Shown piece by piece: positions 52,401 to 61,061 of a DNA stretch of 64,000 bases. A program made the position numbers and the translations under genes. The notes under the pieces are model-generated. The model ran no database searches. It saw only the letters and a program-made list of their open reading frames with translations, and was not told the origin of the DNA. The DNA lies in assembly GCF_003967355.1 (NCBI RefSeq), contig NZ_BIFH01000038.1:1249-65248 (forward strand), given 5' to 3'. Positions within the stretch are counted from its first letter, which is position 1, and the number at the start of each line of letters is the position of its first letter. The DNA is from Embleya hyalina. GTDB lineage: Bacteria > Actinomycetota > Actinomycetes > Streptomycetales > Streptomycetaceae.

Positions 52401-53026
52401 CGGCCCAGGTCGAGCAGTTCCTGGATGTCCCCGGCCGAGAACACCGGTACGCCGAGCGCGGCGAGCAGTGCCTCCGAGGCGCCGGGCACGGTGGAGGACT
52501 TGGCCGCCGGATCGTCGCCGACCAGCATCAGTACGCCGCCGGCAGTTCCGGTGCCGACCAGGTTGCCGTGCCGGATCGCGTCGGCGGCGCGGTCGACACC
52601 CGGCGACTTGCCGTACCAGACGCCCAGGACGCCGTCGACCGTGCCGTCGTCGTGGCCGGCGGCGAGCTGGCTGCCCGCGACGGCGGTCGCCGCCAACTCC
52701 TCGTTGACGCCGGGCCGAAAGACGATCCCCAGCTCGTCGAGGAGCCGGGACTGCCCGGCGAACTCCATGTCGACGGTGCCCAACGGCGAGCCCTGGTAGC
52801 CGGATACGTAGGCCCGGGTGTTCGCTCCCGCGGCGGCGTCGGCCCGGCGCTGGTCCAGGATCAGCCGGACCAGGGCCTGCACGCCGGACAGCAGGACACG
52901 TCCGTCCGGCGTGCCGAAACGGTCGTCCGACGCGGTGCGGTCACCGCCGGCACCGCTGCCGGTCGGTGCCGCCGGGGCGGTCGGTGCGCCGAGTCGACGC
53001 GGCGGGTCGACGGAGACGGCGGTCAT
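49439..53026 (-). CDS. Indolepyruvate ferredoxin oxidoreductase family, fused subunits
   Basis: A 1195-residue fused 2-oxoacid oxidoreductase. It combines the pyrimidine and thiamine-diphosphate domains (YVSGYQGSPLGTVD, FFCSGCPHNISTKVP with GCHG), an iron-sulfur segment (CEGCGDCGATSGC plus CTKDFSCLRGDCP), and a C-terminal gamma-type domain (GIGGTGVVTVARVLGAAAAL). Enzymes of this group oxidatively decarboxylate aryl pyruvates to aryl-acetyl-CoA with ferredoxin as acceptor. Its ATG at 53026 overlaps the stop of the dioxygenase gene (ATGA). Its place in a ring-cleavage operon suggests it handles a 2-oxo acid derived from an aromatic amino acid or a related pathway product. Confidence 0.92.
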   Translation of the reverse strand: MTAVSVDPPRRLGAPTAPAAPTGSGAGGDRTASDDRFGTPDGRVLLSGVQALVRLILDQRRADAAAGANTRAYVSGYQGSPLGTVDMEFAGQSRLLDELGIVFRPGVNEELAATAVAGSQLAAGHDDGTVDGVLGVWYGKSPGVDRAADAIRHGNLVGTGTAGGVLMLVGDDPAAKSSTVPGASEALLAALGVPVFSAGDIQELLDLGRHAIACSRESGLWTALKVVTRVADATATVDVGGEHAPDGPPAGPGHTPDAMMIGPRLLGMERDLVETRLARARAYGRRHALTRLASPAPDARLGVVTAGTAYHDLRQAMDHLGVEDELVRVLKVGMIHPIDAEAVRGFAVGLDEVLVLEEKGPFLEPLVKEALYGTPSAPPVTGKLDPAGAALVPLAGVLDAGVVSRVLTARLLAHHDLPDLRAGGEPVPAARRALLPLASTRTPFFCSGCPHNISTKVPAGTLVGAGIGCHGMVTVNPRDHGEITGLSQMGGEGAHWIGMAPFLARPHLVQNIGDGTFAHSGSLAVRAAVSAGVNITYKLLYNDAVAMTGGQTAQGRLSVPAITRLLEAEGVRRIVITTEDVKRYRRVRLARIASVRPREELDAVQRELAALQGVTVLIHDQLCAIEKRRKRKRGELADPAERVLINEAICEGCGDCGATSGCLSVEPVPTEFGRKTRIHQSSCTKDFSCLRGDCPAFLTVRPGRGRSRSAGPAGPAAAPAGGPPQPPELPLPRPRVGTDDLRIRLVGIGGTGVVTVARVLGAAAALAGLHTAGLDQTGLSQKAGPVVSDLRISATPVTGSATISTGGVDLLLGLDVLGAAAAANLANATPERTVAVVDTGLAPTGRMATDVDTPAPDPAAALAVIDAHTRAADNVRIDARDLAERVFGDHLPANVIMLGAAWQHGLLPIPLATIEEAFRRNGTAAERNLLAFGWGRAAVAAPEAVGELRRSHDGELRLTPVAAALVDRVADASGELRRLLTIRVPELIAYQDADYARRYVDVVARAHAVAVRRLAGDPAPAEAVARGLFKLMAYKDEYEVARLHLAWLAESPADRTFAIHLHPPVLRAMGMNRKIRLGPWSTPLFRALYAGRRLRGTRLDPFGPAAVRRTERELVTEYVEHVRHALDRLTPETRDVVLELCELPDTVRGYEQIKLAGVARFRERAEVLRARLADPTPSTAGAEHAAAPGTRHVEA

Positions 53027-53622
53027 TCGGCGGATACCGGTCGGGCGGGTTCGTCGCCGGTGAGCGCGAGCAGCGGGTGGCTGTGTACGGCTCCGGCCGC
53101 CGCCCAGGTCCGGGTGGTGAGTTCGGCGATCGGGACACCGCGCTCGTAGTCGGCGAGCAGTCGATCGGGGTCGAACGCCGGACCGACCGGATCGGCGGTG
53201 AACTCGGGCCCGGTGAGGTACGCGGTGGTCTCCTCGGCGTCGGCGAAGTTGTCGATCTGCAACTCGACCGTGTTGCCGTCGGGGTCGCGGTAGTAGAGCG
53301 AGGTGGTCGGGCCGTGCGCGACGCACACGTGCGGGCGGACACCGGCCGCGCGCAGCACGGCGAACCGGTCGAGCAGGTCGGCGAGGCTCGCGAACGTGTA
53401 GGCGGTGTGCGCGAGTCCGACGGTGGTCGGCGTGCGCTCCGCGAACGGGACCGGGGCCGAGATCAGGCCGAGCCGGTGGTGCTCCTCGTCGAAGGTCAGG
53501 AAGGCGATCAGTTCGGTCTCGTACACCACGCGGGCGGCGAGCGCGCGCACGTACCAGTCGCGCATCACGGCCTTGCGGTTGGTCTGCAACACGGTGTGCG
53601 CCAGGCGCAGTTCGGGGGTCAT
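53023..53622 (-). CDS. VOC-family extradiol-type dioxygenase
   Basis: A 199-residue vicinal-oxygen-chelate protein. The candidate metal ligands His9 (LRLAHTVLQT), His72 (GLAHTAYTF) and Glu120 (DGNTVELQID) form the His-His-Glu triad of iron extradiol dioxygenases, and LYYRDPDGNTVELQ is the standard VOC strand. It is short, like one-domain type I extradiol enzymes. It lies between the hydroxylase and the oxidoreductase genes in one operon and would open a catechol-like ring. A glyoxalase-like function is the alternative. Confidence 0.85.
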   Translation of the reverse strand: MTPELRLAHTVLQTNRKAVMRDWYVRALAARVVYETELIAFLTFDEEHHRLGLISAPVPFAERTPTTVGLAHTAYTFASLADLLDRFAVLRAAGVRPHVCVAHGPTTSLYYRDPDGNTVELQIDNFADAEETTAYLTGPEFTADPVGPAFDPDRLLADYERGVPIAELTTRTWAAAGAVHSHPLLALTGDEPARPVSAE

Positions 53623-53653
53623 CGTGGTATCCCTCTCGATGGTGGAAAGCGGT

Positions 53654-55393
53654 TCAGGGGAAGGCGGGATCGGCCGGATCGAGCGCGTCGGCCCGGGCTC
53701 CCGCCTCGGCGCGGCCGAGCACGGCGCGCAGTGCCGGGATCAGGTCCGCCACGCCGCCCGGTCCCGCGCCGGGCACGCGCAGGGCGACGTGGCCGTCCGG
53801 GCGGACCAGGACGCACCCGTGCGGGGTGATCCCCCACACCTGTCGCCACCCGTCCGTCTCCGCGTCCAGGTCGCCGTCCGCGCCGACGCGAAACGCCGCG
53901 ATCGGTACGCCGAGCCGTCGCGAGGCGACGTCGGCCGCCTCGACCCAGGCCCGCCCCTCGGCACCCGCGAGCAGTACGAACGTGTCGGCCGACAGGTCGA
54001 CCGTGGCCCGCCGCGCACCCCCGGGCGTGCGAAACCACGTGTGCGGGGCGAGCGCGCCGGGGTGCGCGTCCATCCGGTACTCCGCGACCGTCGAGCGCGG
54101 CGCGAGCGTGCCGTCGGGAACCACCGCCGCCGACCGGTAGACGTGCCCGAACGTCTGCCCCTGGAACAGGAAGTGGTCCCGCTGCGCCGGGATCCCCGCG
54201 GCCAGCGCGGCGCGCAGGTCCGCCCCGGCGGTGTCCTCGATCGAGGCCAGCACCGAGGGATCGGTGAACAGCGCGCCGGTGCCCGCCATACGCTCCGCGT
54301 TGCGCATGCTCTGCGCGGCGTTGACCCGGGCCACCGGCATACGCTCGTCCTCGTAGCCGGCGAGCAGTTCCTCGCCCGCCCACCCCCGCAGTACGGCGGC
54401 CAGTTTCCAGGCCAGGTTGTGCGCGTCCTGGATGCCGGTGTTCATCCCGAAGCCGCCGGTCGGCGGGAATCGGTGCGCCGCGTCGCCGACGAGGAAGACC
54501 CGGCCGGCCCGGAACCGCTCGGCGATGGCGATCTCCAGCTTCCACGGCAGCACGCTGCGCACCGTGACCGCGAGGTCGGGCACGCCGACCGCCTCCCGGA
54601 ACAGTTCCGCGCAGCGCTCGGGCGGGTAGTCGGCGACGCTCTCCCGCTCCGGGTCGAACGCGAAGTTGTAGGTCCAGCGCCGTTTGCCGTCGAGGGCGAT
54701 CATCGCGCCCTGGGTCCGGGAGTTGAGGATCCACCACAGCGCGTACGGCCGGCCGCCGGTGTACGGGCCGAGGTCGGCGTCGACGTAGGCGTTGAGCAGG
54801 TGTCCGACCGGTGCGACCGCGTCGTTGCCGATGCCCAGCATCTCGCGGACCGGGCTGCGGGCCCCGTCGGCGGCCACCACGTAGCGGGCCCGCACCGTCT
54901 CCGTACCGCCGTCCGCCGCGCGCCGCACCCGCACGTCGACGCCGTCCGGGGTCCGGTCGAGCCCGGTCGCCTCGACGCCGAAGTCCACCCGTACGCCCAG
55001 CCGTCGGGCCGCCGCGAGCAGGATCGGCTCGATCCGGTCCTGTGGACAGGACACCAGCGCCTCGCTCGAATCGGCGCACATCCGGTCCCACTCGTCGGGC
55101 GCGTCGGCCGCGGTGATCCGACCGATCTCGATGCCCGTCACTCTGGTCACCCACCCGACGCCGATGCCCCGGTCGAGCGGCAGCGCGGCGTCCCGTACCT
55201 CGTCGGCGACGCCCCACTGACGGAACAGCTCCATCGTGCGGGCGTTGACCACGTGCGCCTTGGGGTGGGCGGAGCCGGCGGCCCGGCGCTCGACGACCCG
55301 GGTCGGGATCCCCAGTCGGCCGAGCAGTACGGCGGTACTCAGACCCGCCGGACCGGCGCCCACCACCAGCACGTCCACCTCTGCCACGGTCAT
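53654..55393 (-). CDS. FAD-dependent aromatic hydroxylase
   Basis: A 579-residue group A flavin monooxygenase of the MhpA/PheA type. GAGPAGLSTAVLLGRLG near the N-terminus binds ADP, ADGARSPVREMLG is the DG motif, and FLVGDAAHRFPPTGGFGMNT is the GD motif. The C-terminal thioredoxin-like region is present (FVLLAGAEGRAWVEAA). The ATG at 55393 has GGGGAG five bases upstream. It is the first gene of the operon, controlled by the promoter/operator at 55519-55549, and would hydroxylate the phenolic substrate before ring cleavage. Confidence 0.9.
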   Translation of the reverse strand: MTVAEVDVLVVGAGPAGLSTAVLLGRLGIPTRVVERRAAGSAHPKAHVVNARTMELFRQWGVADEVRDAALPLDRGIGVGWVTRVTGIEIGRITAADAPDEWDRMCADSSEALVSCPQDRIEPILLAAARRLGVRVDFGVEATGLDRTPDGVDVRVRRAADGGTETVRARYVVAADGARSPVREMLGIGNDAVAPVGHLLNAYVDADLGPYTGGRPYALWWILNSRTQGAMIALDGKRRWTYNFAFDPERESVADYPPERCAELFREAVGVPDLAVTVRSVLPWKLEIAIAERFRAGRVFLVGDAAHRFPPTGGFGMNTGIQDAHNLAWKLAAVLRGWAGEELLAGYEDERMPVARVNAAQSMRNAERMAGTGALFTDPSVLASIEDTAGADLRAALAAGIPAQRDHFLFQGQTFGHVYRSAAVVPDGTLAPRSTVAEYRMDAHPGALAPHTWFRTPGGARRATVDLSADTFVLLAGAEGRAWVEAADVASRRLGVPIAAFRVGADGDLDAETDGWRQVWGITPHGCVLVRPDGHVALRVPGAGPGGVADLIPALRAVLGRAEAGARADALDPADPAFP

Positions 55394-55518
55394 CGGCACT
55401 CCCCATCGTCTTGGTCACGCGGCGTCGTCCTGCGGCGTCGTCGAGCGGCGTCGGTCGAGCGGCATCGAGCGCGTCGTCGAGCCGCCTCGGCCGGACGCCG
55501 TCCGTCGATGTGGCCGCA

Positions 55519-55549
55519 ACGTTAACCAGACTTTGATTTCAAGTCAAAG
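55519..55549 (-). promoter_or_regulatory. Promoter and operator of the aromatic operon
   Basis: On the minus strand TTGACT (55542-55547) and TAACGT (55519-55524) are spaced by 17 bases. The imperfect palindrome CTTTGATTT-C-AAGTCAAAG (55531-55549, one mismatch) covers the -35 element and is the likely binding site of the divergent TetR regulator. The transcript would have a leader of about 118 bases. A rightward TTGACG/TCGATA pair (55552-55557, 55576-55581) could serve the regulator gene with an almost leaderless start. Confidence 0.7.
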
Positions 55550-55591
55550 AGTTGACGCGGACGACTCCGCGCGGCTCGATATGCTCGACGA

Positions 55592-56332
55592 ATGGCTGAG
55601 GGAGCAGAGGAGAAGGCGGCTCGACCGCGAGCCGGCAAACGTGCCGCGGCGGCGGTCGCGCCGGCGAAGAAGCGCACGTCGAACCGGCTGGGCACGGGCA
55701 CGGGCCCCGGCACCGGTCGGCGCGGCGAGCGCCGCCGGCAACTCCTGGAGGCGGCGGTCGCGCTCTTCTCGGAGCGGCCCTACGAGGACATCTTCATCGC
55801 CGACATCGCCGACGCCGCGGGCGTCGCGCACGGCCTGCTCTTCTACTACTTCAAGGACAAGCGCGGGATCTACCTGGAGGCGCTCGACCAGGTGGCCCGG
55901 GACATCCAGGCGTACCAGCGCGCCCGCCCCGACGAGGTCACCGCCGAGGCACGCCTGTACGGCATGGTCCGGCGCCACTTCGACTACATCGGCAGCCACT
56001 CCCAGACGTTCATCGGCTTCATGCGCCCCGGCCTGGGCGACGCGGACGTGCGCCGGATCTTCGAGTCCGCCCGGCAGGCGGGCGTGGACCTGGTGCTGGA
56101 ACTGTTCGACCTCGAATCCGAGACACCGCCGCCGCCGGTCCTGCGCGCGGCGCTGCGCGGCTGGGTGGGCTACCTGGACGAGATCAGCCTGGACTGGCTG
56201 GCCCACGGCGACGTCCCCGTCGACGACATCGTGCAACTGGCCGTCGACACGCTGATCGCGGGCCTGCGCAGCGTGGAGGGTCGGCACGCGGACATCTCCG
56301 CGATGCTCGAGGAGTTGCACCGGGCGGCCTGA
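55592..56332 (+). CDS. TetR-family regulator of the aromatic operon
   Basis: A 246-residue TetR protein with a basic, Ala-rich 48-residue N-terminal tail ahead of the helix-turn-helix (RRQLLEAAVALFSERPYEDI, then FIADIADAAGVAHGLLFYYF). The remaining 140 residues form the ligand domain. It is divergent from the hydroxylase operon, with a palindrome between them, so it most likely represses that operon until an aromatic ligand binds. No strong ribosome binding site precedes the ATG. Confidence 0.85.
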   Translation: MAEGAEEKAARPRAGKRAAAAVAPAKKRTSNRLGTGTGPGTGRRGERRRQLLEAAVALFSERPYEDIFIADIADAAGVAHGLLFYYFKDKRGIYLEALDQVARDIQAYQRARPDEVTAEARLYGMVRRHFDYIGSHSQTFIGFMRPGLGDADVRRIFESARQAGVDLVLELFDLESETPPPPVLRAALRGWVGYLDEISLDWLAHGDVPVDDIVQLAVDTLIAGLRSVEGRHADISAMLEELHRAA

Positions 56333-56509
56333 GCCGACCCGGCCCCGCGGTGGCGATCGGATCGGCGAGCGGCAGCCGGCGGGTGGCGGTGTCCGGCCCG
56401 GTCGGCGGGGTCGCGCTCGGCGTCGCGCCGAGTCGCAACGAGGCGCCGTGGACGGCCCGGCCGGATCGGCGGACGGCCGAACCCGCGTGCGCGCCCGGTA
56501 CGTCCGAAA

Positions 56510-56544
56510 GCCCTGCTCCCGGCGTGGGGCGCCGGAAGCAGGGC
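56510..56544. terminator. Bidirectional terminator between TetR and M4 genes
   Basis: A 15-position stem (56510-56524 with 56530-56544, one mismatch) and a 5-base loop. The arms begin GCCCTGCT and end AGCAGGGC. It is 20 bases past the protease stop. Confidence 0.85.
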
Positions 56545-56563
56545 CGTCATCGGTCGCGCGCGG

Positions 56564-58873
56564 TCAGGAGATCGCCACGTCGTCCACGAGGAACGTGGTG
56601 GTCAGCGACGAGTCCTCGGCGCCCGCGAACTGCACGGTCACGGTCTGGCCCTTGTAGGCGCTCAGGTCCACCGTGCGCTGCACGTAGGCACCGGTGGCGC
56701 CGACGTTGGAGTAGGTGGCGAGGGTGGTCCCGTTGATCTGCACCTTGAGGGTGTCGTAGACCGTGTTCCCGCGCTCGCTGGTGGTCGTCTTGATCCACGC
56801 CGACAGCTTGGGCGAGCCGGTGTTGGGAATCGTGACGCCGGACTGCGACAGGGTCTCGGTGGCGGTGGAGCCGTAACCCATCATCCACGCGTACCAGGTG
56901 CCGCCGTGTGCCGCGTTCTGCGAACTGTTGGTGATGTCGTTCGCGCTCTGCGTCCAGTTGGCGGTGCCGTCCTCGAAGCCGCCGTTCTTGATCGCGTCGC
57001 CGCCCGGGCCGCCGGTACCGACGGTCAGGGTGTACTGGGCGGTGTGCGTGGCGTTGGGCCCGGTACCGGTGACGGTGATCACGTAGGTGCCGTTCGCGGC
57101 GCCCGCCGCGGCGGTCGCGGTCAGCGTCGAGGAGGTGCCGGACTGGATCGGGTTCGGGCTCAGGCCGACGGTGACGTCGCCCGGCTGACCGGTCGCGACG
57201 AGCGAGACGGACTGCGCGTTACCCGAGGTGATGGTCGTGCCCAGGGTCGCGGTGATCTGCGAACCGGGCTGTACGGTACCCGAGTTCGGGGTGAAGCTCA
57301 TGGAGAAGTCGTTCTGCGCGGGACCGCCGGTGCAGGTCGGGTCACCGGTCTGCGCGGGCACGCTGATCGCGTCCCAGGCGGCCTTGGTCTTGGTGAACAG
57401 CGCACAGGTCGGGTCGAGCGTCTTGGCCGAGTTGAGCGTGGCCGTGCGGTACTTCTTGTACGTCATGCCGCTGGTCTTGAGCAGCATGCCGCCGTAGAAG
57501 ACCTTGCCGGCCTGCTGGATGCCGACCCCGGTCATCGTGGTCTGGTTGCAGGTCGGGCTGTCGGGCTTGCCACCGCCCGGGCTGGTGCCTTCGGCGAGCA
57601 GGTAGAACCAGTGGTTGAGCGGTCCGGCCGCCGCGTGCTCCTCCGTGTTGGGAATCGAGGAGCTGTAGCAGTCGGGGTCGCCGTTGGTGGACGGCTTGTA
57701 CATGTAGCGGATCGGGCCCTGGCCCACCAGGTTCACGGCTTCGCCGACGGTGTAGTCGGGGACGTCGTACGGCGAGGGCTCATTGGTGTAGGCCTCGGTC
57801 AGCGCGCCCATGATGTCGCCGGTGGCCTCGCCCAGACCCGGTTCGGTACCGGCGCCGCCGGGGGTGAACTGGTCGATGCCGTGCCCGAATTCGTGGCCGA
57901 CCACGTCCATCGAGCCGATCCACTGGTTGGCCTGGTTGTGGCCGATGGAGACGGACGAGCCGTCCCAATAGGCGTTGACGTCGTTCAGGCCGACCTTGAC
58001 CGGCCAACTGCCGCCGGTGCCGTTGTGACCGTTGCGACCCAGCCAGTCGCGGAGCATGTTCCATTCCTTCTGCGCCGCCCAGAAGACGTCGGCGCAGCCG
58101 GTTTCCTTGCTCGACGCCTGGCCGTTGCCCCAGGAGTCGGTGGACTTGGAGAAGACCGTGCCGGTGCTGTAGTCGGCGCAGGTCAGGCCCGGCCGGTTCG
58201 GGTCGCGCAGGGAGTAGGTGCCGCCCGAGTTGGTGGTGTCGATGGTCAGCGGACTCGGGCCGTTCCACTGGCTGTTCGCGCTGCCAGCCTTCACGTCGTC
58301 GATCTGGTCGAGCACCGTGCCCGTGCTCGCGTCGACGAAGACATGCAGGCGGCTGGGCGCGGTCGCGGTACGACCGACGACCACGGTTTCCCACGCGAGA
58401 TTGCCGACGCCGTCCTTGACCCGGACGACCAGGCGGTGCGATTCCACCTTGTCCACGGCGGCGAGCCGGGCCTTCGACGTCGCCTCGGCGGCGCTCGCGT
58501 CGATGGTGGCCGTGGTCTTCGCGGCTATGCGGGCACCGGTGGCGGACTGGGTCGCGCGGACCCGGCCCTGGTTGTCGGCCAGCACGACCGCGTCCCCGCC
58601 GACGACCGGCAGGCCGCGGTAGGTGCGTTCGTACGCGACCGAGTAGAGACCGTTGACCCAGGGGGTCACCGTCTGGCGCTGGTACTGCTCGTCGGGACCC
58701 TTGGCAAGGGTGTCCAGACCGCTGGAGACGGCCTGGTCGGCGGCGGCTACCGCCAACGCCTGCGAGCCGGGAGGGGGAGACGGGTCGGCGGACGCCGACT
58801 GTGCGGTGGTGGAGACCGCCAATCCGGCGAGAACGGCCAGGACAGTCCCGGCCGTCACCGTTTTTCGATTCAT
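56564..58873 (-). CDS. Secreted M4 (thermolysin-like) metalloprotease
   Basis: A 769-residue preproenzyme. The signal peptide is about residues 1-29 ([20 protein letters not shown] onwards, cut near SASA), followed by an FTP-type propeptide, then the catalytic domain. Zinc ligands are His327 and His331 of [11 protein letters not shown], with Glu328 catalytic, and Glu349 in [28 protein letters not shown] carries the transition-state His. Beyond the catalytic domain are an Ig-like/He_PIG-type stretch ([13 protein letters not shown]) and a jelly-roll-like C-terminal module ([14 protein letters not shown] to the end) typical of Streptomyces secreted proteases. GAGGAG precedes the ATG. Confidence 0.95.
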   Translation of the reverse strand: MNRKTVTAGTVLAVLAGLAVSTTAQSASADPSPPPGSQALAVAAADQAVSSGLDTLAKGPDEQYQRQTVTPWVNGLYSVAYERTYRGLPVVGGDAVVLADNQGRVRATQSATGARIAAKTTATIDASAAEATSKARLAAVDKVESHRLVVRVKDGVGNLAWETVVVGRTATAPSRLHVFVDASTGTVLDQIDDVKAGSANSQWNGPSPLTIDTTNSGGTYSLRDPNRPGLTCADYSTGTVFSKSTDSWGNGQASSKETGCADVFWAAQKEWNMLRDWLGRNGHNGTGGSWPVKVGLNDVNAYWDGSSVSIGHNQANQWIGSMDVVGHEFGHGIDQFTPGGAGTEPGLGEATGDIMGALTEAYTNEPSPYDVPDYTVGEAVNLVGQGPIRYMYKPSTNGDPDCYSSSIPNTEEHAAAGPLNHWFYLLAEGTSPGGGKPDSPTCNQTTMTGVGIQQAGKVFYGGMLLKTSGMTYKKYRTATLNSAKTLDPTCALFTKTKAAWDAISVPAQTGDPTCTGGPAQNDFSMSFTPNSGTVQPGSQITATLGTTITSGNAQSVSLVATGQPGDVTVGLSPNPIQSGTSSTLTATAAAGAANGTYVITVTGTGPNATHTAQYTLTVGTGGPGGDAIKNGGFEDGTANWTQSANDITNSSQNAAHGGTWYAWMMGYGSTATETLSQSGVTIPNTGSPKLSAWIKTTTSERGNTVYDTLKVQINGTTLATYSNVGATGAYVQRTVDLSAYKGQTVTVQFAGAEDSSLTTTFLVDDVAIS

Positions 58874-59156
58874 CGAGGCTCCTCGAGTGGAAGGTAGACC
58901 TCGACCACGAACCGGCCTTCGTCGTACGCGTATTCGCGACGTGAGCGAACCGCCGACGAGCGTGACCGCCGGGTTCGTGCCCGATCGGCAAACGCTCACA
59001 CGTTCGCGGCGTCCCGAACAATGCGGCTTCGCGGGGTCGGCAAAATCTGTCAAACTCCTTATCGGACAGGGAAGTTGTGCCCAACGGAGAATGTCTGCAC
59101 GAAGTTCGCGCGCGGACTGCCCGACCCGGGCGGGCCGGGCAGCCGGCGTGCCCGAA

Positions 59157-60800
59157 TCAGCTCAGCGGAAGCTCCAGATGGGACGGATCCTCGTCGGAGA
59201 GGGCGAGCGAGATCGTGCTGTCCGCGACGGTGGCGTCGCCGTAGAACGGATCGATCGTGTCGATGACCAACATCAATCGGTGGCCGGCCCGCACGTCGTA
59301 GCCGGTGGCCTGGAGCGCGATGTCGAGCGAGACCGGTCGGCCGCTCTCGCCGCGCGGTTCGGTGAACGGCGCGTGCGTGATGATGTGCGCGTTGTCCTCG
59401 GCGTCGACGTCGAACAGGTAGGCGATCAGCGTCGATTCGGCCGCGTCGACCGTGTAGGTCAGGTGCAGCCGGGGGACGCCGCGCAACTCGGCCGTCACCG
59501 GCAGCGGCGCGGTGGCCCACACGCCCGCGTGCGCCCGGTCGATCTCGGCGGTCGGGTAGACCTTCGGGTTGCCGGCCAGTTCCGCGTTCCCGGTCGCGAT
59601 GATCTTGTCCGCGACGGTGGCCGGGGTGTCCGTACCCGCGGCGAAGGCGACCTGCCCGTCGGCGCCGGGTTTGTCCGACAGGGTGCCGTCGCCGCCGTTC
59701 TGCGGCGCGGACAGGTACAGCCGCTCGGTGCGTCCGGTGACCGCGCCCCAGGTGGGCCGCCCCTCCAGGGTCTTGTTCCACATGATCTCGGTGACCACCT
59801 CGTCCTCGACGTCGATGCCGGTGTCGACACCCAGGAGGTAGTGGTCGAACCACCGGTGGGCGTCCTCCCAGATCCGGTTCGGCAGGCCGATGATGCCCGA
59901 CATCTCCGGTCCGGAGTGGTCGCCGATGGACAACAGGAGGCGTTTGGGGCCGGTCAACGCGTTGAACGTGGTCAGCAGTTGATTGGTCGGGAACAGCGTC
60001 TCGTGCCACGCGTTCGCGAACAGGACGGGCAGCGGTCGCTCGCGATTGTTGATCGCCTCGATGTGGTGGATGGGCGAGCGTTCCCTGGCCCAGTCCAGGG
60101 TGCCCTCGATGTCCTCGTTGTTGCGCACGTTGTCGAACCGTGTGCGGGTGTCCTCGCTGAGCCGCTTCTCGTCCGCGGCTCCCCGCAGGACCTCCACCGC
60201 GGCGGTGTGCCGGGTCTCGTTCTCGTAGAACGCCTCGCCCAGGTCGCCCCAGGTGCTCAGGGCCACCACCGCCGTCACCCGTGGATCGTGCGCGGCGACC
60301 AACTGACTGATGCCCGAGCCGTACGAGTCGCCGAGGAAGCCGACCCCGGCCGGCTCGCCGTCGATCCGGGACAACACGAACGTGAGGGCCGCGACACCGT
60401 CCTGGACGTCGAGCGGGCCGGCCACCTCGACGTTGCCCTTGGACAGGCCGAACCCCCGGGCGGTGTACGCCAGTACGTGATAGCCCTTGAGCGCGAACCG
60501 GGTTGCCTGGGCCACGTAGAGCAGCCAGCCGAAATGCGTCCACGGGGAGGGCATCACGACCACCGGCCGAGCCCGGTCTCCCGGGTGGAGCCAGAGCGCG
60601 CCGTCCAGTTCGACGCCGCCCGCACCGGGCACCCGTACCCGGCTGAATCGGGCCAGTGCCCGGGTCTCCTCGATCTCGGCGGCCCGCGCGGGCGCGAGCC
60701 GCGTGGTGTCCCCGGTCTCCAACGCCTCGACCAACTGTGCCAAGGTCGCCTCGTCCACTTCCGGATACAGGCTGGTCGTGTGCGTTTCGTGTGAACTCAC
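59157..60800 (-). CDS. CocE/NonD-family hydrolase
   Basis: A 547-residue alpha/beta hydrolase of the X-Pro dipeptidyl-peptidase/cocaine-esterase group. The nucleophile motif is [15 protein letters not shown]-terminal beta-sandwich (PXPP-C-like) begins after the hydrolase domain, with [20 protein letters not shown] and [15 protein letters not shown] matching that domain. There is no signal peptide. The GTG at 60800 has GGAAGGGA six bases upstream. It lies downstream of nothing obvious on its strand and upstream of the protease by 283 bases; the substrate could be an ester or an acyl dipeptide. Confidence 0.88.
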   Translation of the reverse strand: MSSHETHTTSLYPEVDEATLAQLVEALETGDTTRLAPARAAEIEETRALARFSRVRVPGAGGVELDGALWLHPGDRARPVVVMPSPWTHFGWLLYVAQATRFALKGYHVLAYTARGFGLSKGNVEVAGPLDVQDGVAALTFVLSRIDGEPAGVGFLGDSYGSGISQLVAAHDPRVTAVVALSTWGDLGEAFYENETRHTAAVEVLRGAADEKRLSEDTRTRFDNVRNNEDIEGTLDWARERSPIHHIEAINNRERPLPVLFANAWHETLFPTNQLLTTFNALTGPKRLLLSIGDHSGPEMSGIIGLPNRIWEDAHRWFDHYLLGVDTGIDVEDEVVTEIMWNKTLEGRPTWGAVTGRTERLYLSAPQNGGDGTLSDKPGADGQVAFAAGTDTPATVADKIIATGNAELAGNPKVYPTAEIDRAHAGVWATAPLPVTAELRGVPRLHLTYTVDAAESTLIAYLFDVDAEDNAHIITHAPFTEPRGESGRPVSLDIALQATGYDVRAGHRLMLVIDTIDPFYGDATVADSTISLALSDEDPSHLELPLS

Positions 60801-61061
60801 GTCGGTCCCTTCCCACTTCGCGAACGGTTCGGACGAGGGCGTGGTCGACCGGTCATGGCGGTCGGTGTCCGCCCGGGAACACGGTGTCACCGGATGCCGA
60901 CGCGTGCGGCCGGAATGCGTGGAAAATCCGAAGTGGTAGAGCCCGTTCCGGTGACCGCCCGAGGGCCGGACGCCCGCGGCCTCGCGGCGGCCCGCTTCGC
61001 TACCCTCGGCCGATCTGCCGGAATCGTCGAGCGGGCCGACCCGCGGATCGGATGGCCAGTC

